DNA of 64,000 nucleotides from Lumbricus rubellus. Lineage: Eukaryota; Annelida; Clitellata; Crassiclitellata; Lumbricidae. This document shows, one piece after another, positions 48,660-60,988 of this stretch; positions within the stretch are counted from its first letter, which is position 1, and the number at the start of each line of letters is the position of its first letter. The notes under the pieces are model-generated. The model made no database searches, had not been told where the DNA came from, and saw only the letters and a list, made by a program, of their open reading frames with translations. Made by a program: the position numbers and the translations under genes. The DNA lies in contig OX243814.1 of the NCBI GenBank assembly GCA_945859605.1, positions 16,543,620 to 16,607,619 of the forward strand, given 5' to 3'.

Positions 48660-49060
48660 CTTAGAGGGTGAGGGGAGGGAAGGAAGAGGGGAGAGAGGGA
48701 GGGGAGGGGAGGGGAGGGGAGGGGAGGAATAGGGGGAGGGGGAGGGGGAGGGGGAGGGGCAGGAGCAGGGGCAGGGGCAAGGGCAGGGGCAGAAGCAGGG
48801 GGAGGGGGAGGAGGAGGGAGAAAGGGAGGGGGAGGGGGAGGGGAGGGAAAGGGGGAGGGAAAGGGGGAGGGGAAAGGGAGGTCTTTGTTGCCACAGCAAC
48901 GCGTGGCTGGGTACAGCTAGTACATATATAATATATTACCAGAGGGGGAGGGGAGGAGGAAAGGGGGAGGGGAGAGGGACGAAGAGGGGAGGGAGGGGGG
49001 CGGAGCGGGGGCGAGAGAGGGAGAGGGGAGGGGAAGGGGGAGAGGGAGGGGGAAAGGCCG
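48660..49060 (+). repeat. G-rich purine tract, (GGGGAGG)n-like
   Basis: About 400 bp of GGGAGG/GGGGCA-type repeats, interrupted by non-repetitive sequence at 48,878-48,940. Highly asymmetric G/C strand composition; runs of three or more G's every few bases could fold into quadruplexes. Reading frames across it are low complexity. Confidence 0.9.
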
Positions 49061-49659
49061 CTTTCGTAGCGGAATTATTGACTCGCTTATGACGTCACGG
49101 CACGCGACCTCATTCATGTTTGGTCACCGTGTTTAGGGTGAAGACGATTATGAAATCTGGCAGCCCTGCTGTTTTGTTGAATTTGCAAATGGCGGTCGAA
49201 CGGATTGCAAAGTTCACTTTTTGTGGAAACGATTGGGTTTTTTTCGGAAAGAAAAATGTTCTGACACTGTGCTATTGGAATGGAAGGTTTTGGTAAATTT
49301 TCACAACAATCGGTGCGTAGGTTTCGGCGTGATTGTGACCGCACTATTGGAAAGTTTCATTTTTATTTATATAGATTATAGTCTATAATATGCAGCGCTC
49401 ACTAAGGGATTGCTTCTTGCCGTGGAAGCGAGTTGGAGGAGATGAAGGAGGATGGATCTACTTCTATAGCGCCGTGTCTCAGTTCCACAGAACGAAGACG
49501 GTTTGTCACTTCTGTCTGACAGGCATAGGAGGACAATGTTTCATATAAGTTGACCTGGATTCAATTTACGGAAATGTATCTACCTGGCTATCCGGGTCGG
49601 TGATTTTCGAGGTGGACATTGTTTAATCCATTTAACCTACAGAGAACCTTCATCCAGCT

Positions 49660-50036
49660 TCCATTTAACCAACAGAGAACCTTTATCCAACTTCCATTAA
49701 AAAAACATTGTTTTCGTCAATTTATTTAACTAAGTGTTATACTTTAAAAAAACTCAGAAGCTGAATTGACGAAAACAGCATTTGAGAAATGAAAGCTGGA
49801 TGAAGGTTCTCTAGAGGTGAAATTGAAGCTGGGTGGTTTTCTGTAGGTGAAATAGAAGCTGGATTGACGAAAACAGCGCTTGAGAAATGGAAGCTGGATT
49901 AAGGTTCTCTAGAGGTGAAATGGAAGCTGGATGAAAGTTCTCTAGAGGTGAAATAGAAGCTGGATGAAGGTTTTTTGTAGGTGAAATAGAAGCTGGATTG
50001 ACGAAAACAACGCTTGATAAATAGAAGCTGGATGAA
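49660..50036 (+). repeat. Imperfect minisatellite with GAAGCTGGATGAAGGTTCTC
   Basis: Direct and inverted copies of a roughly 25-40 bp unit with the words GAAGCTGGATGAAGG, TCTAGAGGTGAAAT and ATTGACGAAAACA. Early part (49,640-49,700) contains the inverse orientation (CCTTCATCCAGCTTCC). Confidence 0.8.
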
Positions 50037-50685
50037 TGTATTATATGGGGGTAACCTGAAACCGTAGGAGGTTGGATGAAACCGGTTTGAGATTACCCTG
50101 GAGGGTATCTTGAAACCGGTTTCATCCTACCCCGTAATCTAAAACCGGTTTCAAGCTACCGGAGGTAAAATGTGTAGGAGGGGTAATTTGAAACCTTCAC
50201 ACCGGTAAAGGCGTGAAGTATTGAGTTTACATAACACATTGTCATTCTTTAGGTTTCTATAAAGAAAATCTACGAATAACTATTCTTTAAGCCATAGACA
50301 ATTTCATCTGTAGGTTAAAACATATTTAATATGCACTATAACGTCTATTTAGTCCTGGGCATGACGTTAAGCTGCATCCATCATCCGCCACAGGGAACCA
50401 ACAACGTCTCTGTGCCGGTCCTAAGCCCGGACAAAGGAGGAAGGTTTGCCAGATGGGTGGAGATACACTGGCAGAAAAAGACCAAGACCATAGAAATCCG
50501 CAAAAACCACGACACAAGTGACATAGCGACCCAGATGCTTCAAAGTGTCATGATGTGGAGCATACTGGCACAAGCCGGTCAGGACAGATCGGTGGAGAGA
50601 GTCGAAGGAGAGAGCATACGTGGGCCACATACGGGCATTGACCCAGGTTGTCCTTCGTACCTCTCTCCCAGTATTCTCTTCAACA

Positions 50686-50760
50686 GTGGCGGCGCCAGGG
50701 GGGCTAGGGGGGCTAAGCCCCCCTAAACGTGGCTCAGCCCCCCCAAACGAAAAAGCCGAA
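50686..50760 (+). mobile_element. hAT terminus (one end only)
   Basis: CAGTGGCGGCGCCAGGGGGG is the same terminus as the intron 1 hAT element, followed by GCTAAGCCCCCC repeats. No matching right end was found before unit C sequence resumes near 52,110, so it is an isolated or rearranged end. Confidence 0.6.
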
Positions 50761-50869
50761 AATGTCTATAAAGCTTTCTTCGCAATAAGGAAACTAGACA
50801 ACGACCAACGGCGCCGAAATCAACTATGTTATTGTTGCGAAATTCAAAATTGTCCTGGTAGATCCAGCC

Positions 50870-51715
50870 CTTCCCCTCCAGCCCGGATTCAGAACAATCC
50901 GGACCTCAGCCACCTTCCTCCGGCTAGTTCGGACTTTCAGCCCCTTCACTCCTCCAGACCGGTCCGGATCTCAGCCCCTTCATCTCGCCAGTTCGGACTT
51001 TCAGCCCCTTCCATTCTCCAGACCGGTTCGGACCTCAGCCTCTTCATCTCGCCAGTTCGGACTTTCAGCCCCTTCCATTCTCTAGACCGGTCCGGACATC
51101 AGCCCCTTCATCTCGCCAGTTCGGACTTTCAGCTCCTTCCATCCTCCAGACCGGTCCGGACCTCAGCCCCCTTTCTCCCGCCAGTTCGAATTTCCAGCCC
51201 CTTTACTCCTACAGACCGGTCCGGACCTCAGCCTCCTGGTAGATCCAGCCCTTCCCCTCCAGTCCGGATTCAGAACAATCCGGACCTCAGCCCCCTTCCT
51301 CCCGCTAGTTCGGACTTTCAGCCCCCTCCATCCTCCAGACCGCTCCGGACCTCAGCCCCCTTCCTCCCGCTAGTTCGGACTTTCAGCCCCTTCACTCCTC
51401 CAGACCGGTCCGGATCTCAGCCCCTTCATCTGGCCAGTTCGGACTTTCAGCCCTTTCCATTCTCCAGACCGGTTCGGACCTCAGCCTCTTCATCTCGCCA
51501 GTTCGGACTTTCAGCCCCTTCCATTCTCTAGACTGGCCCGGACCTCAGCCCACTTCCTTTCGCCTGTTCGGACTTTCAACCCCTTCCATCCTGCAGACCG
51601 GTCCGGACCTCAGCCCCCTTTCTCCCGCCAGTTCGAAATTCCAGCCCCTTCACTCCTACAGACCGGTCCGGACCTCAGCCTCCTTCTTCCCGCCAGTTCG
51701 GAATTCCAGCCCTCA
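50870..51715 (+). repeat. 64-bp minisatellite, about 12 copies
   Basis: Tandem units with the words TTCGGACTTTCAGCCCCTTC, CTCCAGACCGGTCCGGA and CCTCAGCCCC. Unit length is about 64 bp with variants and one larger repeat (the TGGTAGATCCAGCCCTTCCC block at about 50,857 and 51,236). ACCGGTCCGG is a near-palindrome in each unit. It codes for Pro/Ser-rich repeats but no gene is supported. Confidence 0.9.
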
Positions 51716-53584
51716 GCTAGTCCTATACAATCACATACGAAATGGGGTTTCAATTAGCAGCAGCACTCATGGGGAGACTTGAGGGAAATGCCATGGGGAC
51801 GTTCCACAAGTTTGTAGTCAAGCCCGGCCCTAGGGTGTGCGGGGCCCAATGCAGCAAGCGATTCTCTAAAAAGAGTTCTCAAGCATATATAGCATTTGCG
51901 AAGTTGATTTTCTGCCAATAAGGCACTGTACGATTATACCATAGGCTTTAATATTCTAGAAAACTCGAATTCTACCCGTAGGCATAGCCCAGGGCTGAAA
52001 GTGGTTTGGGAAAGTTGCTGGGTCTGACTGTGGCGGACGATTCGAAGTCTTTGAGCCGAAAATTTTCTGACGATCGTTTTTGGTCATTCGCCCACAATTT
52101 TACACATGCGTCCAATACAATACAATACAACACCGACAAGTAGGCTAATTCAATATCCTTGCTGTGAGGTGGCTCATCGCTGTACTTCAAAACAACAGTT
52201 ACTGTCATGTTACGGATAGGCCTAAATAAAAAATCACATTATTCTTAACTTCTTATTGCTTTGCGTTGTCTGTTGTAGAATAGGATTGAAGTTGTCTATG
52301 ATGGAAAAAAAACTCATTGTGTCTGTGTATACATAGGCCTACATGTACGTGCAATGCATGGGCCAGAGCGTCGGTTGATGGTAGGCTACTAGATGATCGC
52401 CTTGTTACTCGGTACAAACTGGGGCCTGCGCACTAAGTCGCTTCAGCTTTTTTAATCGTAGTCTGCATGACACGGATCAAAAGTAAAGCACAGTTGAACA
52501 TAACTCTATAATTGTATAAAAGTAGACTATTCTATGACAATTCAATTCCCAGATTCCGATATTTTGATGAAATCTACGCAACACTGGTTATGTGCGACGG
52601 TTGAGTTGTCGAGTTGTTTGCGTAAGTCTTGCGTCCAGATATCGGATGACCGAAAATCTGTTCAAAATGACAAGAAATATAATGCGACTTTGTTCCTATT
52701 GGTATTCATTTAACTTTATCACAGCGACGCCATAATTGTAATTGAATTGACCTGTCGACTGATCAGAACAAAATTTATTATTACATGGTCTACGCAATAT
52801 AGGACTATAATACATATAAGATGATGTAATATGCCCGATGAAATTTATATAGAAAAACTGACGCTATGCAAATCCCCGATTGACTACGTTCATGGGCGCC
52901 CGCAGATATTTTTACAAGAGTGGGCAAAGTTCAGTTCACGTGATTAAACTTTTAAGCGAGAGCCTGATATATGGAAAGCAGGAAATTAAGAATACAGGCG
53001 CGGATTCAGAGGGGGGCGGAGCCGGCGTACGCCCCCCCTAAACCTGCAGAAAATGTTCTCAAACTAAATTGACCTAAAACTAATATAAATGCAATTTGGG
53101 AATAGGATGTTTGAAGTAGCTGGACCGGCAGAATGGAGATCTCTTGCCGTATTATGTATCCAAATATTACCACTATAATAATTCACATTTTGCTGCTCAC
53201 TTCTGTCACGGCTTGCAGTGTTGAACGAGCAAATTCTAGTCTGCGATTTGTGAAGTCGTGTTTCCGAAGCACAATGAACGAGGACAGATTTAATGTACTC
53301 ATTTTATTGTTTGTCCACAAGGAGATCAAGTTAGACATTGATGACATTATCAAGGCCTACGCCAGAAAGCATCCAAAGAGAATGACACTGCTTAATCCAC
53401 TGGCATGTGACACTTAATTATTTCCTTTTTGGATCAAGGGTTGCATGATCAAAACCGATAACTGATTTATAATCGTTTCACTGTTAACCTTTAGTGGAGA
53501 CCAGTGGTTTTATATGAGAAACTATATATATTTTTTTAAAGTTCCATAACATTTTCTATAAAAAGGATCATTATAGTGTCTTCT

Positions 53585-54240
53585 TCTTGTCCTTCCGGCT
53601 GGAATTAATCCCTCGCAGGGGAGGGGTCAGCCACTCGGATCAGTTTTTTCCACAGAACTCTGTTTGCCGTATCTTCTTTCCTGAGGTTGAGAAGTTCGAA
53701 GTCCTGTTTGATAGCATCCATCCATCTCTTTTTCTGTCTTCCTCTGCTTCGTCGCCCCACCACCTCCGCCCTCATCACTCTCTTGATGCTGTCATCTTCC
53801 AATGCCCTCTCCACGTGACCATACCATCTTAGTCTGGCCTCCCGTACTTTGTTTGTGATACATGAAACTCCCAACATTTTCCGGATGTCTTCATTTCTTT
53901 TTCTGTCTCGCAGTGACACCCCCAGTATCCACCGCAGCATTTTCATCTCCGTCCGCTCCAACCGCTCCTCCTCCCTCCTCCTCAGCGTCCATGCTTCTGC
54001 TCCATATATCAGCACCGGTCTTATCATTGTCTTATACACCTTGCCCCTGAGCCGGACAGAGATCTTTCTGTCACACAGCACTCCCGTCAAATCTCTCCAC
54101 TTCTGCCAGGCTGCTTTTATCCTGTTTCCAACATCCACTTCACATCCTCCCTTCGCGTTCAACATCGACCCCAGGTACTTGAAGGTCTCGACTTGTTTTA
54201 AGACATGTTCCTCTCTATCTCTAACCACTAGCACCTCCTC
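53585..54240 (-). mobile_element. Non-LTR retrotransposon fragment (RTE-like ORF C-terminus)
   Basis: An open frame of 209 codons with the typical C-terminal domain after RT: VETFKYLGSML, IRPVLIYGAEAWTL, EMKMLRWILGVSLRDRKRNE, VREARLRWYGHVERA, RRSRGRQKKRWMDAIKQDF. The RT palm itself is absent (5' truncation at about 54,240, where a TA repeat begins). It is intact over its length, so the insertion is fairly recent. Clade assignment within RTE-like elements is tentative. Confidence 0.85.
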
Positions 54241-54296
54241 TGTGTGGCGTGATCTAATTTCATATTTATATATATATATATATATTTATATATATA

Positions 54297-54809
54297 CAGG
54301 GCTTAAAGTGTGCCAGGACGGTCATGGACGGCGTCCTGGCACTTATATTCGAGGCAGGACGCCGTCCTATGACTTATTTGGTCAGCACTATCAGGACGGT
54401 CGTCCATGACTGCATGGACGGCGTCCATGCAATTACGGACGACCCGCCATGACTGCCTAAAAATGGCTCCATTTGAGATCGACACAGCCAAAAATGCGCT
54501 GGTTGCTGGGGCTCCGCCCCCAGACCCCGCTGGGGAGCTTACTGTAAAGACAAAATCTTTATCTTTTACAATAACATTTTTATTTTTATTTTTATCCTGG
54601 TAGCTTGCGACACTGAAAAACGACTTATTCTTAAAAATTTCGCGACTTTGTCGTTCACAAATAGCTGGCAAACAAGAGCCTTAAAATGGCCCCATTTAAG
54701 GTCGAAACAGCCAAAAATGCGCTGGTCGATGGGGCTGCGCCCCAGAGCTTACGGCGCTCCCCATACCCCCTAGTCGGGATGGGCTTCGTTTTTTACACTT
54801 TAAGCACTG
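54297..54809. mobile_element. 513-bp hAT-like MITE
   Basis: Ends CAGGGCTTAAAGTG and, inverted, CAGTGCTTAAAGTG, flanked by TATATATA/TATATGTA in a TA repeat. Internal repeats include AGCCAAAAATGCGCTGGT (two copies) and GGACGGTC words. Confidence 0.78.
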
Positions 54810-55029
54810 TATATGTATATATATACACATATTTACGGGATTGGATTAGCAGTATTTACGCCCCCCCTAACCAGAAATCCTGGATCCGCCCCTGGAATAT
54901 GGGCATTTTCATAGAAGCTTCAAAATTTAATATTCGTTGAGTTCATTTTGTGAATATTTGGTATCATTACCACTTTTGTCACAGTTCGTTATGACGAAAT
55001 TTGGTCAGGGACAAAAAGTTCACTTTAAA

Positions 55030-55165
55030 AACCAGATCCTAATAATTATAACTATTCAATTATAGAAAGCTCGGCAGGGAACTGCGTTCCCGGCGCTTAA
55101 AAAAACCAGATCCTAAAAAAGCTATTCAATAATAGAAAGCTCGGCAGGGAACTGCGTTCCCGGCG
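55030..55165 (+). repeat. Two-copy tandem repeat at the C/D junction
   Basis: A block of about 65-70 bp (AACCAGATCCTAA ... AGAAAGCTCGGCAGGGAACT ... GTTCCCGGCGCT) occurs twice in a row. The inner GGGAACTGCGTTCCC is palindromic. It corresponds to the unit-start marker region. Confidence 0.85.
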
Positions 55166-55732
55166 CTCTCAAAATTCGTTTTCTTTGCGTTCCCACCGCT
55201 CATCATGCAATAGAACCCTACTGACAGATGCGTTTCAATAAAAACTCTTCTTCACTGCTCAACCGAACCCTTTTAAACAATGCATAAAATGGTATCACGC
55301 CCAAATGGTGCACGTAAAACGCTCGCGAAGGCCCGAAATATTCATTAAAAACTAAAAGCATTTATGCGAATCGGTCGCTCGAAAATCAGATCTAGGACTG
55401 CATCTAAAAGCAGAGTATTATTTTTCTAGAGCCCGCTTCTATTTAAGCAAACAATTAATTTCTTGATTTCAGCTTATATTAATTTTAGGTAAAAAGCAAA
55501 GTAGGCCTATTGGTTTCGTCAATCAACTTTTATTTAGAAAAGATTTTTCAGTAATCCAGCTTCTATTTTGTCGTGAGTGAACCATTGGTCCAGAATCACT
55601 TGACGTGGAATCGTGACTACGTACATGTAGCCTATACAGAAAACGCGAAAAAGCGAGGCCTAGCATTATAAATTCGGAATCCCCGCAGATGAATAAACCA
55701 CGCCATCTTGTTTCTCATTAGAGTGATTAGAC

Positions 55733-57200
55733 CTATTTTTTGCTCATATCGCAACAAACCTGTTTCAATGTAGCCCTCATAGGTTTCCACATTATGCCAT
55801 ATACAACGGGATTAATGCAGGAATTGAGATCGGCGAGAATACTCAGCGGCGACATCATCGCAATTGCATCATTCCTGTTCGATCCCAAAAACAGGTATAT
55901 TAAATCGATTTGTAGAGGCATCCAAGTGACGAAGAATACGGCCACAATGACTGTACACATTCTCGCCACCTTACGAGCAGCAGTGTTGTCTTGATTCTGC
56001 ATTCCTGATGGTGTTACCTAAAATTTAACAAAATTAGGATGTCTGATCAGGTAAATTACTTAGTATGCATAGCCCTTCCCGTTCGGGTCTGCACATCTGA
56101 CAACGCACTTCCAAGTTCCAGCACTCCTTCCTGTCCATCGCCAATTCTTTTTTTCATTTATGCATAGTTGCATACAACAATTCATTCAGATAATAGGCTA
56201 GCGGCTAGCCGCTAGACAATTTATTTGAAAGGGCGTAGGTACATGTAGGCGGTTCGCGAGCGCTGAGACGTCTTGCTCACAGCTGGAGGTATGAAGTAAG
56301 CTTGTAGGACAATTTGTTGAGCAAGGATAAGAGAAAGTTACTATCTTTGGTGACACTAGGTGAAAAGCTAAAGTGAGGAAGCCGTTAAGAGAGTAGTGTA
56401 TAGTTAAGTGTCTTGAGCTGCTGCGGAGTGTCACACCAAATCAGTTTCGGAGAAGTGAATTGAATGTAATCTTATCGTTGACCACTTCGGGCGGAGGGTT
56501 GTTGATATACATGTAGGCCAAATCTATTGCATAATGTTTTCTCTATCCATACAAGTTAATGTGCTTCTTCAAAGAAATAATTATTTGATGTTAAAATGTG
56601 CTTTTGTCATGACCGGCAATGGCTACCGGATAGTTCTATGACTATATGATCTATTAATAACAGTGTCAGAGTTATTGTTATTGCTGTTGCAAAAGCTGAT
56701 AATGTTATTATTTGCCAATTAGCATTTATTTATTTATATATTTTTCTTTTATTTGAGATGATTGACTACTTAGACAACAAACCTCCATCAGATCTGTTCT
56801 ATTCCGTCGACTTGCAGCTAGGCTATTTAGCGTGACCTTTCAGACTATTAATACTGGTGTTAACCCTTTGGAGGTGAGGTGACGCATTGTTACGCCAGAG
56901 GCGAGGTGGGGTGTGACATAACCCAACATATTTTTATTTTCAAAATAATCCAAGCTGGTTTGACATTTTCCACACAAAATTAAGGTAGAATACCTCTGGG
57001 GTATGCCATACCCCACCTCACCTACTAAGGGTTAATGCTGCGTGTCTTTGTAAGTGTTTATGGATTCGAGAGGCGGTTCTGCTGCTACTATTCTGCGGTT
57101 ATTGTTATAATTGTTTTTTTATGCTTCGACGTATACAGGAACTTCACTACCGCCTAGTATATAAACTCACAGTCTGGAAATGCATTATTATTATTGTTAC

Positions 57201-57246
<46 letters not shown>

Positions 57247-58901
57247 TACTATTCTTTTTTTATTTATATAATTATTTGTATTAGTATTATTATTATTATT
57301 CTTGTTTATGCTATAATTAGTTTTTATGCTTATCGTTAATTGCATTGCTAATTAAGTTCTAGTTAACTATTATGTATGATGTGAAAGCATTTATGAATAA
57401 GAAATAAGAAAGAGGGGTCAGGATTGTATATAATAAGCTATTAGCCTTTGATGGCTCCTGTTGCTCACGAATGTTTCAGCAGAGTTGAACGTGTGAAAAA
57501 AAATAAACAAACTAAAAAGTGTGAGGAAAGACGAATACAAGACATCCTAGGAATGCAAGCAAAGACTAAGGATTGAATTTGGTGACTGGCCTTTTTCTTG
57601 GCGAAGTACATCTTGTACCATATCCCGAAGTACGATGTCAACGTCACAGCCAGAGGAACGAAGAACAAAATGATAATCGTAGTGAGTGTGTATATTGCCT
57701 CAGCAAGATTGTTGAGGCCCGATGTCGTGCAAAGCTGGAACGTCGAACTGTAACGAACGACGTCAAACCACACGAATACTGGCAGACTGGCTGAGACGAC
57801 AACCACCCAGACGATCGCAATCAATAGAGCGGCTGTGCTAGGCGAAAAGTAACTCATCATGCCAGGTTGACTCAGTCCAAGATATCTAAAGAAAAATCCA
57901 CCAGACAACAGTAGAGCGTTGTTAGCTCGTCCTTAAATCTAAGCCGAAGGTTCAGGTAGGCTTATCAACGCGAAAGCTGCTGAGAGGTACTTCCGGTATG
58001 ATATTTGACTCAGCCTGACAAGTTGTTGTTATCAACGGCCTGTTTTGTCAAATCTTGGCTTTCATAGTCTTCTCAATGTTTCAGCATCCAGTCTGAGGTC
58101 TACTTTCACACGTGAAGCACATAACCAGTTAACCATTTCAAGTCGTGCATCAACCTTTATCCCGGTACTCGGGCTTTTGCTTTTGAAGGGTCATGCAATT
58201 GCAATAGTGACAGTTCATCGTTAAGCTCGGTGGTTTCATGACATAATTACGCTACGCTCAAAATTGACAATAGATACGCTTGTAGACGTTGCGGTCTAGA
58301 TCTCACGTTCATAAAACAGGACACTAACAGTCAAACAATATTTTTACAATTATTCAATATTGCACTCATGCAAGGAGAGAACGAAGTAGAGACAAGAATA
58401 GGGGATAGGTATGGATGGAGAGACAGAGACTGACTGGGGTATCGAGTATTGCTTTTTTAACTTGTGGTTGCCTGACCTGTCAATACTGATGACCGACAGC
58501 ATGATGACGGATGCCTTAGATGCCATAGACGACCAGGCTGTGCTCACTTTGCAGAAGACGGTTCCGTATGACCAGCTGGGTGTGATGGCGGACATCGCTA
58601 ACGTCCACACACTAGTCAACATCAGACCAAAGTCCGATATTGCCAAGCAACAGATGAACATGCGTGTCACCAGAGTCTGACCTTTGTTGCCCTTGCCGTG
58701 ACCGATGACTCCAGCTGCGATGACTAACAGGTTTCCGGTGATTCCGACGACAAATATCGTCCAGAATGCAGCTGCCCTGGCATAGTTCACTGTCCCAATA
58801 GTAGTCGACTGTAATTGGGGCGACATGCGGTTCGCTTCTGACGACTTCCAGAAGGTCAAGTTTGGGTCGGCTGTAGTATTCATGCTACGTTCTGAATTCA
58901 T
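55733..58901 (-). CDS. Rhodopsin-like GPCR, unit D (three exons, intact, most diverged)
   Basis: Exon 1 58,477-58,901, exon 2 57,591-57,885, exon 3 55,733-56,017; 1,005 nt, 334 residues. All TM landmarks are kept (GNLLVI, LAISDFGLML, FCK, split DRY, FFVPL, NPVVYGIMW). Differences concentrate in extracellular parts: TM2-ECL1 (LTSVWTLAMSAITPSWSYG) and the TM4-TM5 loop (FDVVRYSSTFQLCTTSG), as expected if ligand preference changed. TM6 has TWMPLQ instead of SSVPLQ, closer to the canonical WxP. The tail is longer (KQVCCDMSKK). Intron 2 donor AAAAAG|GCCAGT. Confidence 0.85.
56864..57031. mobile_element. 168-bp piggyBac-like MITE
   Basis: Flanked by TTAA on both sides; inverted ends CCCTTTGGAGGTGAGGTG and CCCTTAGTAGGTGAGGTG. 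Lies in intron 2 of GPCR D. Confidence 0.82.
57184..57246 (+). repeat. (ATT)n microsatellite
   Basis: About 20 ATT triplets, with shorter ATT runs continuing to about 57,300. Confidence 0.95.
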
Positions 58902-59324
58902 GCTTTGATTCTCCTCAGTTATGTTTTTTTCTGGTGTTGAAGAAGGTAATCAGGCAGCTGTTTACACAACTTTAAAAAATTAATTTGGTCAAAATGACAT
59001 TATTCAAGTAACAATCTGTTGTTGGACTCATATTTAAACTATGAAGTTCATACATCTATAGCCATACTTTTATAATTCTCTTTATAATGTTCAGCATTAG
59101 AATTGGAATTCGTTTTTAAATCCGCTATTTTTTAATATGAATTACGAGCCTACTGATCTTATCAACGTCTTAAAATTTATAATATCATGCAATATCTAAA
59201 TATAGCCTACATGTATGTGATAAGTTTATATAATTGTATATGTGATATATAAAATTATAATATTAAAAAATTATGCAATAATTAGATATAATATGTGTGA
59301 TTTTATGTCATCTCACATGCGGGG

Positions 59325-59545
59325 CGCGGTAGTGTAGTGGGTATATGTTCGTTGCCTTTGATCTGGAGGGTTGCAGGTTCGAATCCACCTCAAGCCGACT
59401 CTTAAGGACCTTTGGCAAATCCTTCACTCGCAGCTGCTCAGGCGCTTCGGCGTGAAACTACGATTCAGTGTTGGCTCTGTAGTCTGTAGTCGGGAGCGCT
59501 TCTGTAAATTTTATTAGCAAAGCGGTACAAACGCATAGCGCTGAT
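59325..59545 (+). mobile_element. tRNA-derived SINE
   Basis: The first 75 bases carry pol III box A (TAGTGTAGTGGGTATA, near 59,330) and box B (GGTTCGAATCC, near 59,375), but the cloverleaf is imperfect. A non-tRNA body follows with GAAACTACGATTCAGTGTTGG and GGGAGCGCTTCTG. Found only in unit D, upstream of the receptor. The 3' border is approximate. Confidence 0.75.
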
Positions 59546-60933
59546 GTGAAAACGTCAGCGATACAATTATTGCGATGCTACGTAGCAATCTTGGGTCCAG
59601 CACTCCATAAAATGTCAAATACAGCAAATAGCATAATCTCCTCTGCTTGGCATTGTTTCAGAATCATTACTTTGGTGACCAATAGGATGCCATGGCCAAT
59701 ATCGCAACAACTAGCCTATAGTTAGGGTGGAATTCACGAGATCAATGTCGCGTTTTGTAACTACTTGCATAAAATCCAATAATTGCTTAAATACCGAATA
59801 GGCCTACATGGCCATTCATCAAGATGCGACTTGGCTACTGATCAAAAACGGCACATGAAGCTGAGAAACATTTTTGAGACAATGTCAGTTACTGTTACTT
59901 GATAGTTCGCCCGCTGCTTAATTATGGCTATACCATCGTATTAAAAACCATATACCTAAGTAGAAATTTCAAGGCAGCTAAGACACCATCATTCTAGTGA
60001 ATCCGTACCGAAATCAAAATAAGACCTGGACTACACATCTACAGTGCTCAATGCAAATAAGACCTTCAAGATGGTCTTAGAAATAGTATAGCCTAAGCTT
60101 AAGTAAATACTTTGAAAATTAACAACATTTGAACCAGATGTTTGAACAATGTTGCTAAATTCTGACTTACCGTAAGCTAAAAACAAGCAGTGTTTATTAT
60201 AAAACAACCGTTTACCTTTGCACAGCTGGCAGCCCTAATAGAACTCTTTTCGCTGCTCGTCCGCGGAGGAACGCCAAATTCTGAGAGCAACCAATAATTC
60301 TTAACATGCAGACTGAACATTCAAAACATGTCTTAGAAATAGTCCAACCACCGTGAGTAACTGTTCTTTGCACGCGAGTAGCCTAAGGCTATTTGCACAA
60401 AGAATGATCTAGATCCTAGAATAACTGCACTATTGCTGACATTTGACGTGTAGACCTATTCGCCTTTCGCTCGTTGGTGTCTGGTATCCAGCTTTTATTA
60501 AGTGGTGTAAATGTACTGTGTTAATGCGCACGACTTTTCAGAGTAAGCCAGAAATCGAACCAAGCTCCACCAGTCTTTTATAACTTACATCTATAATATT
60601 ACGTAATATAGACCTACACGTGCGTGCATTGCGCGTCTTAAGGGTCTCTGAGAGACGCTGTGTAGGCCCTACTCAGCCATCAGTCACATGGGAGAAGGTG
60701 TCTTGGTGCTCGAGAAAAAGTAATGTGGTCTGCAATAAGTGCAGTATGATACCTTTAAATTCTACGATGTCCATTCGTGGAACAAATATACCATAATAAT
60801 AATATTATCTTTGCTATTATTGCAGAATTACACTGAAGTTCAATAATAACGCATTGGAGTACACACATGCGATAGGCATAATGGATATACTCAACGTGGT
60901 GGGTAATGACGTGAACAGCGTCAACAATTGTGT

Positions 60934-60988
60934 CTGTCTGTCTCTGTCTGTCTTTCTGTCTCTCTGTCTCTCTCTCTCTCTTTCACTC
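60934..60988 (+). repeat. (CTGT)n/(CT)n microsatellite
   Basis: Short CTGTCT and CT repeats at the spacer position of the long GT/CT tracts in units A-C. Confidence 0.9.

Larger units (their letters stand above)
52995..54894 (+). mobile_element. hAT element with transposase C-terminus and nested insertions
   Basis: Ends CAGGCGCGGATTCAG and, inverted, CAGGGGCGGATCCAG with C/G-rich subterminal stretches. No clear 8-bp duplication. At 53,133-53,417 the plus strand keeps the hAT dimerisation domain (SVERANSSLRFVKS, MNEDRFNVLILLF, HPKRMTLLNPLA). Two later insertions lie inside: an RTE-like fragment and a 513-bp MITE. Confidence 0.8.

Noticed and set aside
48612..49117. Gly/Arg-rich and Pro-rich reading frames
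   Set aside because: They follow only from the G-rich purine tract and lack any conserved pattern.
50870..51715. Regularly spaced repeats resembling a CRISPR array
   Set aside because: The units are about 64-bp head-to-tail minisatellite copies with no unique spacers, in animal DNA without cas genes.
53133..53417. Host gene with a dimerisation domain (domesticated hAT)
   Set aside because: It is confined between hAT-type ends with only the C-terminal domain left and no upstream exons visible.
53849..54409. Plus-strand 186-codon frame
   Set aside because: It is the antisense shadow of the RTE-like fragment, which has recognisable motifs on the minus strand.
59325..59400. A functional tRNA gene
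   Set aside because: Box A and B are present, but the acceptor and anticodon stems do not pair well and a SINE body follows.
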